Assembly: GCA_963971405.1 (NCBI GenBank)
Contig: OZ020487.1
Location: forward strand, 26,893,371 to 26,957,370
Source of the DNA: Psococerastis gibbosa
Taxonomy: Eukaryota; Arthropoda; Insecta; Psocodea; Psocidae
Direction of reading: 5' to 3'
DNA length: 64,000 nt
In this document: positions 24,451-36,900 of the stretch, one piece after another
Position numbering within the stretch: position 1 is the stretch's first letter
How the letters are laid out: each line of letters opens with the position of its first letter
Translations under genes and position numbers: made by a program
The notes under the pieces: model-generated
What the model saw: only the letters and a program-made list of their open reading frames with translations
The model's database searches: none
Told to the model about the DNA's origin: nothing

Positions 24451-24456
24451 TTTATT
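24451..24456 (-). terminator. Candidate poly(A) signal AATAAA
   Basis: The first canonical AATAAA on the minus strand after the stop at 24,800, implying a 3' UTR of about 350-370 nt. Depends on exon 41 being the true last exon. Confidence 0.4.
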
Positions 24457-24799
24457 TGGTTCGCTTACCAAATTAATTTATAAAATATGGAAGAGAGATA
24501 AAACGGACCAATAGGCTTAGTGGGTATTCTTTCATTCGTAAATATGAAGTTAAACTGCCCATAATGAAATAATGCAATTGAATATATCCACTTTTTCAAA
24601 TATTTAAAACTCTCATATACACATAGCCGTCTGCTGGTGGTAATAATGTTATCCTCATCACTAATAAAAAAAAACGTTCCTTCCATAAAGTCCTCCAATA
24701 AAGTCCGAATTAAATTACATTCAGAGCTGCAAAGCTAATCAACGGATTTGTAATAACAGCTCAAAGCCGAAAATCAATTATCATTAAAAAGCTATAGGG

Positions 24800-24922
24800 C
24801 TACCGGTACCTTGCAGTAGTAGAATCGTCGTCTTCGACTGTATCACTGCTTTTATCCTCATCTTGGTCGTACCGAACTGGGTCATCATACCCGTCACTTT
24901 CGTCTAAAGTTGTAGAAAGGCC
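24800..24922 (-). CDS. Probable LLTP terminal exon 41, acidic tail
   Basis: Acceptor ATTATTACAG and an open frame in phase 0, as exon 40 requires. It reads GLSTTLDESDGYDDPVRYDQ, then a strongly acidic stretch EDKSSDTVEDDDSTTARYR and a TAG. An AATAAA lies about 345 nt downstream. The intron from exon 40 would be 4.4 kb, the longest in the gene. Three weaker alternatives for the terminus are given in the findings. Confidence 0.5.
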   Translation of the reverse strand, partial: GLSTTLDESDGYDDPVRYDQDEDKSSDTVEDDDSTTARYR

Positions 24923-27900
24923 CTGTAATAATATACATACAGTATGTAATATACTATAGCATGTGGCCCAACGAAAAGGAACAAAACCATAGCGTTAAGT
25001 GATGAAGCAGTAGAATCTGGCTGTGTTCGATCCAAAAGTTTCGGCTCAATAGCAACTGAGATGCCATTGAGCCTGAGCCTCTGAGATACAATCTTAGAAG
25101 TCTACGTCAGGGACGGATCCAGCCCATTGAGGGGGGGGGGGTATTTGTAGGTCAACATAGGAAAAACATATGTAGTATCGGTTAAATCAGAGCGTAATAA
25201 ATTCACTTACAATATATTTACCAATTTTTTTTTTGGGGGGGGGCGACAACTACCCCCCTCCCTGTATCCGTCCATGGTCTACGTATTGCATGCAGAGTTC
25301 GACTGTCGACTGCCCATGTTCACGGAACATATGGGAGTGAGCTTAGAGATCATAGCCTGTCATCCAGCTGTGAGCACCGGCACCGTCGAATTTTGGGCCT
25401 TTCGGGCCACTCTTACAATTAACCTAACAATTAACACAAGGGTTAAGACGTTAATTTCAATACTAAAAACGTTTACTTTGTAATACGTCGTCATAGTAAA
25501 ATAAACAAATAAAATACACAACTTCGTCAAGTAGCCTATTCCAAAAATTTATATTGACTGTATGCGGCCGGTTTCCGAGCTAGGCCATCGTCAGGCTAAA
25601 GTTGTTTGTGTTCCTTTAGCCTGATCCTGGCCTAGTGCAAAGCATAAAATAATATAAATTGCTGAACTACTTGACAAAGTTGTAAATTACTATTATATTT
25701 GTTTACGTTATTAAGGCGTTAAGGTGCCCATTCCACATACGTACAACGTCAATGAAAATTATGAAATTGAAGGGCATTTCAATTTTACTCTATGCCATTG
25801 TTAAAATTGATCAATGATCAATTGATAATAGAGTAAAATCACAAACAATGAAACAATCTAAAATTAAAAAATTGCGTCATGTGATATGACAAGTACAACT
25901 ATTTTAATTGATTTCTCTAAAAAAAAAGCATTTCTGTATAAAAATTATAAAAAGGATTAAATAATAAGGCGACGAAGAAAACAAATACAATTTCAAGAAA
26001 CAAATTTCAAAAATTTGGCGCATACGCTTCAATTGAAAATTGTCAATTTTTGAAAAACATATGGAATGGCCCCCATCAATGAGAAATTGAAATGTCCTTC
26101 AATTTCATAATTTTCATTGACGTTGTACGTATGTGGAATGGGCGCCTAAGGTCAAGGCACAGATTTCCAAATATTTTGTAAACAAAGCAGGCCTGGGAAT
26201 TTTCGGCCAAATTAATTAATTTCACGTGCCACAAAGATCTCACAGCCGCAAATATATGAAAATGAAGAATTCATTTAAAAAACAAAATTGTCGGGGTAGA
26301 TTTGGACTTTTCCCCCTGAAATATGATTAGGTACTTGAGCGATCTAAGGTGGGGATTCCACCAACGTCAATAGTGATATTAAATGTAGTTTTGACGTGGT
26401 AGCAGACATTAAAGACATACTAAAAATGTCTGCTACCACGTCAAAACTACATTTAATATCACTATTGACGTTGGTGGAATCCCCGCCTAACTAACCAGGA
26501 TAAAGTGTATTTAACTGATTTTTTGGAATATGCATAAATCAGCCGGATTACTGAAATGTTACTGAAAATATCGCCCTCAGTATACCGAATTCCCAGTACT
26601 TTTTTAATTAAATGTTTTAATAGGAACCTGTTTGCTTCCTATAACAGTTGTGCACCCCCCCCCCCCCTCCAATTGACATCTGTTAGTCCCTTTAAGAACC
26701 ACTTGGGAAATGTTTAGAACAAATAAATTAGCCCGATGGATCAAACAAAGGTGGAGGAGAGAACTCGAAGGCCAAGGGATATCGATTTAATTTTAATTTG
26801 GGAGCTTTAATGATGAGAATAAAGACTTATTAATGAGTCGGAAGCATCAGTTTCCGAGCCCGGGTATTACAAATTATCCCCAATTAAATTATCCAGTTAA
26901 TTAACTTTTACCATTCACAGGCAGCCCTTCCATTGTGCTCACAGAGTACCTACACAAAATAGACCACTCATGGGATCAACTGCTATTGTCCGGGCATAAT
27001 AGACTACGTGGCAGTAACATTTACAGCAGAGTAATTTTGAACTGAAGTTAACAAGCAGAGCTTCAAGTGGTTCAGCCGAGATAAAGGCAAATTATTACTG
27101 TAAGCTTAACCGTCTTCTCTTGAAACATACCGTAAGTAGGCGTAGGTCTATGCATATTGAGAAGTCAGTATGACAGCTACACAACTTGTATTTTGGAAAG
27201 TAGATTTATAGTCTGAATATCATAACTTACCATTCAGGGGTCTCTTATTCTAACCCATAGGCAACATAGGAACTGTGTTTCTGTTTTACAGTCATTAGGG
27301 ACCGTAACTTTTAATTAGGGTGATTATTTAAAAATTTACCTATTTCTGTTGTGTGTGTAATTGTAATAATTTTATGTAGAAGTTTATTTCACATTTTAAA
27401 CGGCATTGAAATTTTGGAATAGACAACGCATCAGGCTTTTGTTATTCTTTTTTATATTTAATTTTTAAACAGCCCCCGCCACACGTTGCCGACCGTTGCT
27501 AGGTAAGCTATGGTATTTTATTGACCTACACGGTAAAAGAAGTATCTTCTGGCCGCGATGAAGTTGCTTAATAAATCACGGCAGTTTCAAATAAATCTCG
27601 AAACGTCAGTTACAGGGAACGGAGAAAACAGAGTAGTAGCGCTTTCAATTTCCAGTCCACAAGTTTTTCTCTTCCGTGACCGGGTTGTAAATATTTAACG
27701 AGTAGAAAATTATTCTACATTTACTGCGGTCCATCGGCCGGAATATATTTTGATTTTTTCAAATACCGTGCCATGTATTTCTTTATTTCCCTCGTAAGGA
27801 CTTTTACGGACTTATCCAATGCCCCACTTCCATGCGAATGTACGCGGGCCATTGCTCATCCATTATTCATCTCAGACAGTGCTTGGACGTAAACATGTCG

Positions 27901-30900
27901 GCAATCGTCCATCATTTCCTATCAAAGTTAGCAATTCAACATTGACATTGAATTTGCTACCTTGTCACTGCACTTTCCCAATCTCTGGGGTGATCCAGGG
28001 GTGGCCAATGTCAACCGCCAGCTTCCTCTTAAGAGGTTATTAAGGTTGCAGCGACATTGCCACCCATTAGGGGATTTACTTAGTAAATTACCATAACCAT
28101 TACCAACATGGCTTAGCCTACAGTTTATGCGGCTTTACAGTGTTTACAAAAGACTTTTAAAACAATGGAATTAATAGAAACTTAGCGAGCTATTTATAGT
28201 GGGGTGGTGTGCAGTAAAACCCATAAAAATATATTTACCCTAGATAGAACATGAAATAAGTTAAGTATACCATGCCACTGAATATCATTGGGTCATTGGC
28301 GAACGGTCTTTCTTTGGTGTGATTTTAATTTTTATTGTATTGAAAAAGTATAAAGAAACAGGCCATTTAACTTTTAGTACACATCAAAAACTAAATAAAA
28401 TTAGCAGCAAATTTGCTTACTTCTTCTTTTTCATTATAAATGCCTAAAATATGAATTGCTATACTCGTATCTTATTTAAAGAAGAATGAACAAAAAGGCA
28501 AAAATATTGCTTTTGGTTGAGTAAATTATATTATGTAATAGGCTATATAATATTTTTTTGTTTGTAAACTTTAGTTTCTAAATCCCATGCGGGTAAGGTG
28601 AGGATCCACAGTGCACATGCAAAGAGGTGACAAAAGGTTGTTTACCTAAACATTTAAATTTACTGTCAACCAAACTAGTATTAAAAAAGGGTAACATTCA
28701 GGTGGAATATTCAGTCAACGACAGGTGGGTAGGATGGGCATCCGCAGCGTAAACAATGAAGCAGCAAACCGTTGTGACTGAGATTAAATTTCTAGGTTTT
28801 TTAAATAAGCTAATCAGTCATAATAAAGCTACTAACATTGCAGATTCTGTTGGCAAGCCTGCCTGCTGGATTGTACAATTATTGTTCTTCATTAGCCGCA
28901 ATTTTATTTACTTTTTTATGTTGGAACCCTACAAACGCAGTCAAATTTCCCTTGAGCTCCTTTGCTATTTCTGCTATCAGCGATGCTTAGCTTATGGGTA
29001 GGAACCATCTATTATATTTTACATCTTTGGTAAATCTCTGCAAGAGGGAAAGCAATGGCCCAGCTCAAAGCGTTAGCGTCCAACCGGGGCGAGTTCAGGA
29101 AATGGGTTCGGGCGACCCCCCCCCCCCCCCGCTGCGCACGGGGCACTAAGGGGTAAGAAGAAGAAGAATCTCAGCACCACTACCGCACCCTCAGCTGAAA
29201 TGGGAACAAGAAAGGGGCACTCGGACCAATCACGCTCGATGAACCATATCTACATAATCTGTTATGTACCTACTAAATTTCTATCGGTAACAGTTACACG
29301 TTGTTTATGAGGTGGTGAGCCGAAAAAATACTTACCAGGCCTATCTCAACTGGTTCAGGAGACTGACACGGGTGACAATCCATGTAGCTCAAACCGGTTT
29401 CATGGGACGTGCATTCACATACTTGGCATTTCGCAGGCTCTGCGTGAGAGGCCACTCTCTTTCCAAACACGGTCGCAAACTTTTTCACAGCATTCTTTTT
29501 GCTACCTGTCATCCATCTCGCAGCGAATACGGTTCCTTTAACAATAAATTAATATTTACAACAAGAGTAGGTGCATGCCATCTTAACTGAACCCACAATT
29601 CATTTAAATCAATATGATGTAAGGCTGAATGTCTTCGTCTTTCTTCTAAAGCAAAGATACCGTTTCAATCTTTTTCTTCTGGTAGGCAACAATTTACTCC
29701 GTTACAATAATCTTGAATAATTGGCCATTTGACATTGAACATAGAATCTCCAGGTTCATTGCATTCTCGGGTCACTGGGCACTATCGCAATTGTTATGAG
29801 GTCGCAGAAATTTAAAGATCGGGCACCAAACCTCTTTTCAATGTCAACCCACAACGGTTACAAGTGACAATTAACAAACTAAGGCAAGTTTACCATTGAC
29901 ACATGCCTGAGCCCGACTTAACCAAAGGGTCCTTATCAAGGGCTACTGCTACGGCAATGTTACAAACGAGTTCGACAACTGCTAACAACTTACCATTCGT
30001 TTCTAAAGCTAGTGGCGCGCAATAGCCCATTATGCTTTTAGGCAGTTTCGCCTGTCTCCGAAGGTCTATATCTCCCAATAGCTCCTTATGGTCTTTTTTG
30101 GTAAAAGCAACCGTGCTATCAATACCGTAGAACATTTTAGACAGTCTCTGTTTTTGGAACTCAAAATTGTCGTTCATTAAAATATGAAGTTTGGCGTTGC
30201 TCTCTATCAAGACTTGACGGAGAACACTGTACTCCATCTGCAACAAACATAAATGTTATTATCTCATGCAAAATATTGTTATCGGGGGAGTAGGGGTACA
30301 TTACTCACCCCTTCAGTCCTCACACAAGTATCAGCTTTTGTGGCATTGGCATAACCATTATTAATTACTCAAGGAACAAGGTACTAAGTAGACACGGAAG
30401 AACAATTCTTTAGTCCTACATAAATATGCGCAGTGTAGACTTCCGGTTGTTGTTGTTTTTTTGCCATAGTAAATGCAATTCACAGAGCCGTATAATAAAA
30501 TTAAAGCTCGTTCGTAATAACTTTAATTTAGAAACTAAGCCTGTGAGCCCGTGTTACTCGACTGCATTAGTTGAGGATGCAGGATTTAGAGAAACTTACA
30601 GTCATATTGCTCGGATCACAGCTAGAACATGGAATAACCACAAAAATCTTGGACACGCCGGTTCTGAACTCCAATGTAGATGCGAAGGCGATGGCGTCGA
30701 AAATATCTTCCGTTCCATTTCCAGGCTGGATCAGTTGGAATGTCTTAATGATATTCTGTCTCGACTGAAATACGCCACTGTCAGACATGAACACTCGCGG
30801 CTTATTGAATGCTCCTTTGCCCCCAAAAACAACTGTTGCATATCTACAACGAAAAAAAATACCTTAATTACAAACAGACGGCTCTTTCAGAAGGTCCAGG

Positions 30901-33900
30901 TCCAATCAAGTTTTTTTTTTTTACAAAAAGGTTAATCGCGTACAAACAATTCAATGAATGTATCCGATTAACCTCTTCAATCGCCTCACTAGGTAACCCA
31001 ATAGGTACTTGTGTCGTGTTACGACACAGCTCCCTTCGCAAGTAGACACTCGCACAAGTACAAGCACGTTACTACCTCGCCATCGAAGTAGCACGACTCC
31101 GACTGCCACGACCTAACAATAAAATCCGGATAAAAACTGTTCTGCTGCCACATTTTATCGCATCACAATGAACAAATTTCAACATTTTCGTGATGTTTAC
31201 ACAAATTGATGAAACAATATCTAATCCTTGATAACAACAACAAAAAATATGCTGCATATTAAAATGTGCTTACCTATTATCCTTCAGCCCATTTTCATAC
31301 AGTTCTTTGGCAAGAATATGTAGGAATGGGTCAATATTTTTATTGGTATACATATTTTTATTACATTCTTTTCCTTCCACAATAAATACGACATCGGCTG
31401 ACATGGGCACTTCATCACCACGCAGCTCAATGAAACTGCCCTCTTTAATCATTGTTCCATTAGGAAGCTGGCATCTAGAATGCAAACGATTCATTAGCTT
31501 AAATGCAGTCACTGTATTAACAAGAATAGAGAAGGGAGCAAAGGGGAAGGCTACGGAGTCCTATGGGACCTTAAGGTAAAGCAAAACAAACAACTGAGGG
31601 TTCTCAGTCTAATTGCAGCAAACTCAAGTTTTGACGAATTGATCCACTATTACATACTCGAGGGAAATAATCAGGTTCCGAAACTAACCAAAGACAGCTC
31701 TCAAGAGAAATTGAAAACAAGTAGGAAAATTGCTCTTCACCCACAGATGTATGTACCATATAAATACAGACATACTGCTCCGAATATAGGAAATTAGGAA
31801 AACACTTCACTCTCTAATTAAGGAAGCTTAACTAGTAATCAAAGAATTCAATGTAGTTTTTTAAAATCAGAAGTGTCTTCACGCTGCTGCCGTACCTACT
31901 TAAAAGAACCGGTGCTAGAGGACGCGTACATGCTTTCCTATTTATTAATTAGTATAGGTACCGAGACAGATAATATGAGTAGTGCCATGCTAAATAATTG
32001 TCCTAATGTTAATTACGGTTGCCTCGACATTCCCCACTCCAAATCACTGAATTGACCGATGGGACATAGGATAGTCAAGAACGGGCAGACTATACAGTAC
32101 AACACAGTAATAATGGCAGGGTATGCAATCTATTGTGCCATGAATTATCAATAATTCCTTTTAAAAATTTTTAAGGATCCTTGTTGCGTCCATATCCACT
32201 AGGAGGGCACGCTGGATCGGACACCTACTTCGGCATGATAACTTAGTCAGCTGCACCATTGAAGGGACCTTAGAAGGCGTAAATCGACGGGGACGGCCAC
32301 GAAACGAATATCTCCAACAAGTTAAAAATAATTTGGGGATAACGTTCTATGTGGAGCTGCAACCTGATCGAGGCGATTATAATACCGGGGTTAAATAAAT
32401 ACCCTACGATTATAACTGTAAACAAACAAATTTTGAATAGCACTTTCCATTATAAAATTATCTTGTTTACATTTTTAATACCAGGATTAAATAAATACCG
32501 GTATTATAATCGCCTCGATCAGGCTGCTGAAGAGGACATGTCAAAATCGCGAAGACTGGAGACATCGCTGCAATATGTTGCTGCGAACCAGCCATCACCC
32601 GGCTGTAACTTGAAGAGAGAGAGAAGGTAAAACCCTCATAATTGAGTTAGTCCAAAATAAATTTAAAATGTCTGAGACATGATTTTTGTAAGCCTACATG
32701 TGCCAATTTCATGAAAATTTACCGAGTAGTTTGTCCACAAAGACCAACAGGCAGACATTTCGTAAAACCCTTTTTTAGTTTCTAGGACCTGAAGACGTGT
32801 AAATCCGATGAAGAAATCACGGAATAGAAAATGTTGACCATCAGAAAGTATTCCTTAGGCGGGGTTTCCACATACGTCAATGGTCAATGGTAAATGTGGT
32901 ATTGACGTTTTAGCAGACATTAAAGACATACTAAAAACGTCTGCTACCACGTCAAAACCATTTTTACCATTGACCATTGACGTATGTGGAAACCCCGCCT
33001 TATACTAACGAATAGATAGGAAAGCAATAAAAACCACAAACAGCAACAATTTACCATGTTTTGGGAGAGTCTGCTGTTAGTTTTAACTTATAAATAGGAA
33101 AGCAAGATTTACAGTTCCACACGCAATATTTAAGGGCAATAAGGGGACATAAGGCGGGGTTTCCACATACGTTAATGGTCAATGAGAAATATGGTTTTGA
33201 CGTGGTAGCAGAATTTTTAGTATGTCTTTAATGTCCGCTAAAACGTCAATTTCACATTTCTCCTTGACCATTGACATGTGTGGAAACACCGCCTTACGAC
33301 CGAAACTATTTTATGATTGCCTTATTTCTGGCCCCTTGAGTTTCCTTACGGATCCAAAACTAATTTTATCGTTTTCTGGTTTGATATTTTAAGCTATCGA
33401 TATTGATATACTAGTACATATAAAACATAAATTGGAACTTTTCGCGTAAGTATAAGTAATTATGGCACAGCGTTGCCTGTTATGCCTGCAGAAGGGATAA
33501 AACATGGTATATATCAGGTAAGTTTATCTTTTATATTGGCTAGGAGCCGTTTTTGAGAAAACCTCTTTTTTAGTAGTTTATGGGGCCATAACCCTCCAAA
33601 ATGAACTAAACCAAAAAAAGGAGAAGTTTCTAGTCCTATTTTTAAGTGCCCTTTTATAGCAAGTGGGTAACCGCACTGGGCAAGAAAAAATAAACAAAGG
33701 ATAAGCTTGCCATTCCGTGTTAACATTGGGCAGTGTTCCCTTCTTATAAACCTTGTGAAATATACCTTAAAAAGAGAGTAAGTTCCGTGTAAATAAAGAA
33801 ACAGTAAGCTGTCCTTATGTTTATTTTATGCTTGACCCGCGCGGTTACCCGCTTGCTATAAAAGAACCCTAAGTCATAGAATTAATACTTACTGGACACA

Positions 33901-36900
33901 CCATTCCGGGATTGAAAGTAGTGTGTATTGAGCCAGGCACGCTGAGACATAAGCTGCTGCGGCGGAGCAAAGTTCACGACGACTTGTTAGACACATATTG
34001 TGGAATGGCGTCGGGTTTACCTATACATTTAAATTTACTGTCAACCGAACTAGTATTAAAAGAGGGTAGTATTCAGTTGGATTATTCAGTCAACGGCAAG
34101 ATGGGCATCCGCAACGTAAACAATTAGGCGGCAAAGCGTTGTGACTGGGATTAAGCTTAGAAGTTTTCGCCATAAGCTAATTACAGTCATAATAACGCTA
34201 TTCAGATTGCCAGGTCAAATGCGCAGACCTTACTGCGTCAGTTCTTTTGTCATACCTGCCTTCTGGATTGTACATTTGTTCTTCATTTGCCGCAATTTGC
34301 TTTTTTTATGTTGGAGCCTGACAAACTCAGTGATATTTCCTTTGACCATCTTTGCCATCTTTTCCTCTGACATTTCCCCTTATCTTTCACCGTAACCAGC
34401 AATAATGACCTTATAGTTTGGCGCTATTTATTATATTTTATTATTTTTGACCAATGGTGAGAAATTATGCATGAGTGTACAAAAGACTATTGCAATTTCT
34501 CAGTTCTAAAACCTATATAATCACACCGAATAAAATTATATTATCATAAAATTGTATCGTATCGTGTATATTCATAAAATTGTAGCTCTTTCCGATTTCT
34601 TTCAAGTATTACTTTTTTTTATTTGTATTACAGTTTAAAACTGTACACGTAAGTCTATGCCGAATTCTATAAAAGCATGGAAACTATTCTTACCCGTGCA
34701 AAGCACGTGGAATAATAAGAGCTATTCTTACCCTTGCAAAGCATGTGGAATAATGAGAGCTTTTATTGGAAAATAACAATTTACAATCCTCAGGAAGCTG
34801 CTTATCCGAGTCAATCGTTACGCTCTCAGGTATTTCTTTAATTGTAGCACATTCATTGCTATTTAAAGCCCAACTTTCGACAAATTTTGTAATATCACTG
34901 CCAATTTCGCCATTTGACATCAAAAGCTCAGTGGTTATTTCGTGATCCATTGTTCCAAGGAGACCAGCTGTCTTCCCATAGTACCATCCTTAAACAAAAT
35001 TGTGCTATTTAATAACAGATCACGAACTCGATCAAGATAGGCTACATTTATATACAGTATGTGAAGAAATTTTCTGGAAGTCGAACATTGGTCACCGTCT
35101 CAATAGGTGGATGAATATCCCTAAAAATTGTCATGATATTGTTATGAACCTGGATGCCAAATTTCTCCAAAAATCAAAAAGTTTGCCCAAAAATCGACCG
35201 ACAGACATTTCGTAGAAACCACTTATTTGCAGTTTCTGTGACCTCAAAACATGTAAATCCATTGTAATCTCGATATCGATAATTTCTACCATCACCTAAG
35301 CTTTCCTCATACTAACGAATAAATAGTAAAAGCAATAACACACACAACTTCAAATAAGGTTGTTAATTAACTCATACTCGAGGGAATCTCGTAACCGAGG
35401 CCTGCAGTACCCTCTTTGTACAGACTCAATGCAAAAGAGCCACATAGAGCACATCAGTGATTTATTTTATTATCATAAGATTATTTATGAGACTTTCGTT
35501 TTTCTCACCAGAGAGATAGAGTGTGCATACATGGAAATGCACATTGCATTGCAAACTGAATCCATCCTTTTCTTCAACGGTAATCACACCCAACTCCTTG
35601 AACACAGTCAGGTGGCCAATTTGAGCGGGAAGTTGCCCACCATAGCCATCGGGTAACTTCACTTCCTGCAAAAGGTTTAATTGTAAAAAGATTACAAGTG
35701 CATGGTTTAAAAAGCTAAAACGATAAAATATCGTATGTTATTGGGTTGGAAATTACCCTGCCTTCCAATTTTTGTCATGATTTCTTCTTTATAAAAGGTT
35801 AAGGCTGAGAGTTCAAAATGTTTTGTAAACAAGAAATTATCGTACTTTTTGGAGGAAATTAATTAATTGCTGGTTCCACAGCCACAAAGATATAAAAGGG
35901 AACAGATGAAAAATACGAGCTTTCTGTGAAAGCTGTCTATTTCCCTTACAGATTTACAACTGTGCTACCAAATGGGTTTAAGGCTCTTTATCCAATTTTT
36001 TTAAGGTAATAATATTTCAGTTCAGAAAATATAAACTTCCTGCGGTAACTTGGATTTTTATGAGCTTTTTATCAGTTCACTTTGTTATTTTTGTATCAGT
36101 GGAATGAGCAATAAATTATTTTCGTCAAAAAATCAGCAACATTTCTTGTTTACAAAACATTTTGAACACTCAGCCTTAAGGTCAATTTAATGAATGTATA
36201 CGATTAACCTCTTCAATCGCCTCACTAAGCAACCTAATAGGTACTTGTGTCGAGTTACGACACGTTTCTGATCGCAAGGTGTGAAGAGACACACACAAGT
36301 ACAAGCACGCTACCATCTTGCCAATAAAGTCGCTATATTAGTTACTTTCCTACATCGTAAATTTAATGCAAATAAACAATAGAGGAAAATTATTTCAGTA
36401 AACTTCCATGTCATAAGAAAACCATTTTTTCTTGATTAGTGGCTAAACGGTAACAAGTCCAACTTCGAAGATACAGTATAAAGTAGTAAGAAGGCATTGA
36501 AGGGGAGGGGCAAGTTTGTCTAGAGGGAAAATGGCTTAAGCTAGGATAGCTTGACAAATAATTATATGCTTTCAAACAGTCAATAAACAGCGCAAATAAA
36601 TTTTTAACAATACTTATGTAAGGTAGATAAACATGTTCATGCTAAGCTGAAGGAACTACAGTAAGCAGGTAAAAAGCATTGAGACAAATAATAAGAATTA
36701 AGTTTGTCTAGCAACCTCCATATTGGGTTCCAAAGCAATAATGCTAAAGGGAAAGTGTCACTTGCTACATTACAGACAAAATGGGTCAAGTGGAGAGGGT
36801 AACAGGTAGTTGGGAACTCCATTGCTATTCGCATTGCCTAGTTTAGAGGTCATTATTGGCTCCTTCTTTTCACGCTTTCCACATAATTTGCTTTATACGG

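Noticed and set aside
24465-24726. Possible extra coding exon after exon 41
   Set aside because: A weak GTACCG donor would link exon 41 in phase to an 86-codon frame, but a stop follows exon 41 immediately if unspliced, and the frame's composition is not protein-like. More likely 3' UTR.
27819-28043. 74-codon plus open frame
   Set aside because: No family signature or partner exons; falls within the proposed last intron of the opposite strand.
30426-30935. 169-codon plus-strand open frame
   Set aside because: It is antisense to LLTP exon 38, whose frame, splice sites and family motifs are clear. No start context or signature of its own.
32349-32630. 93-codon plus open frame
   Set aside because: Spans the MITE E hairpin and LINE scrap; openness is due to the palindrome, with a related frame at 40,753-40,944 in the other MITE E copy.
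33912-34127. 71-codon plus-strand open frame
   Set aside because: Antisense shadow of LLTP exon 36 running into the duplicated intron block.
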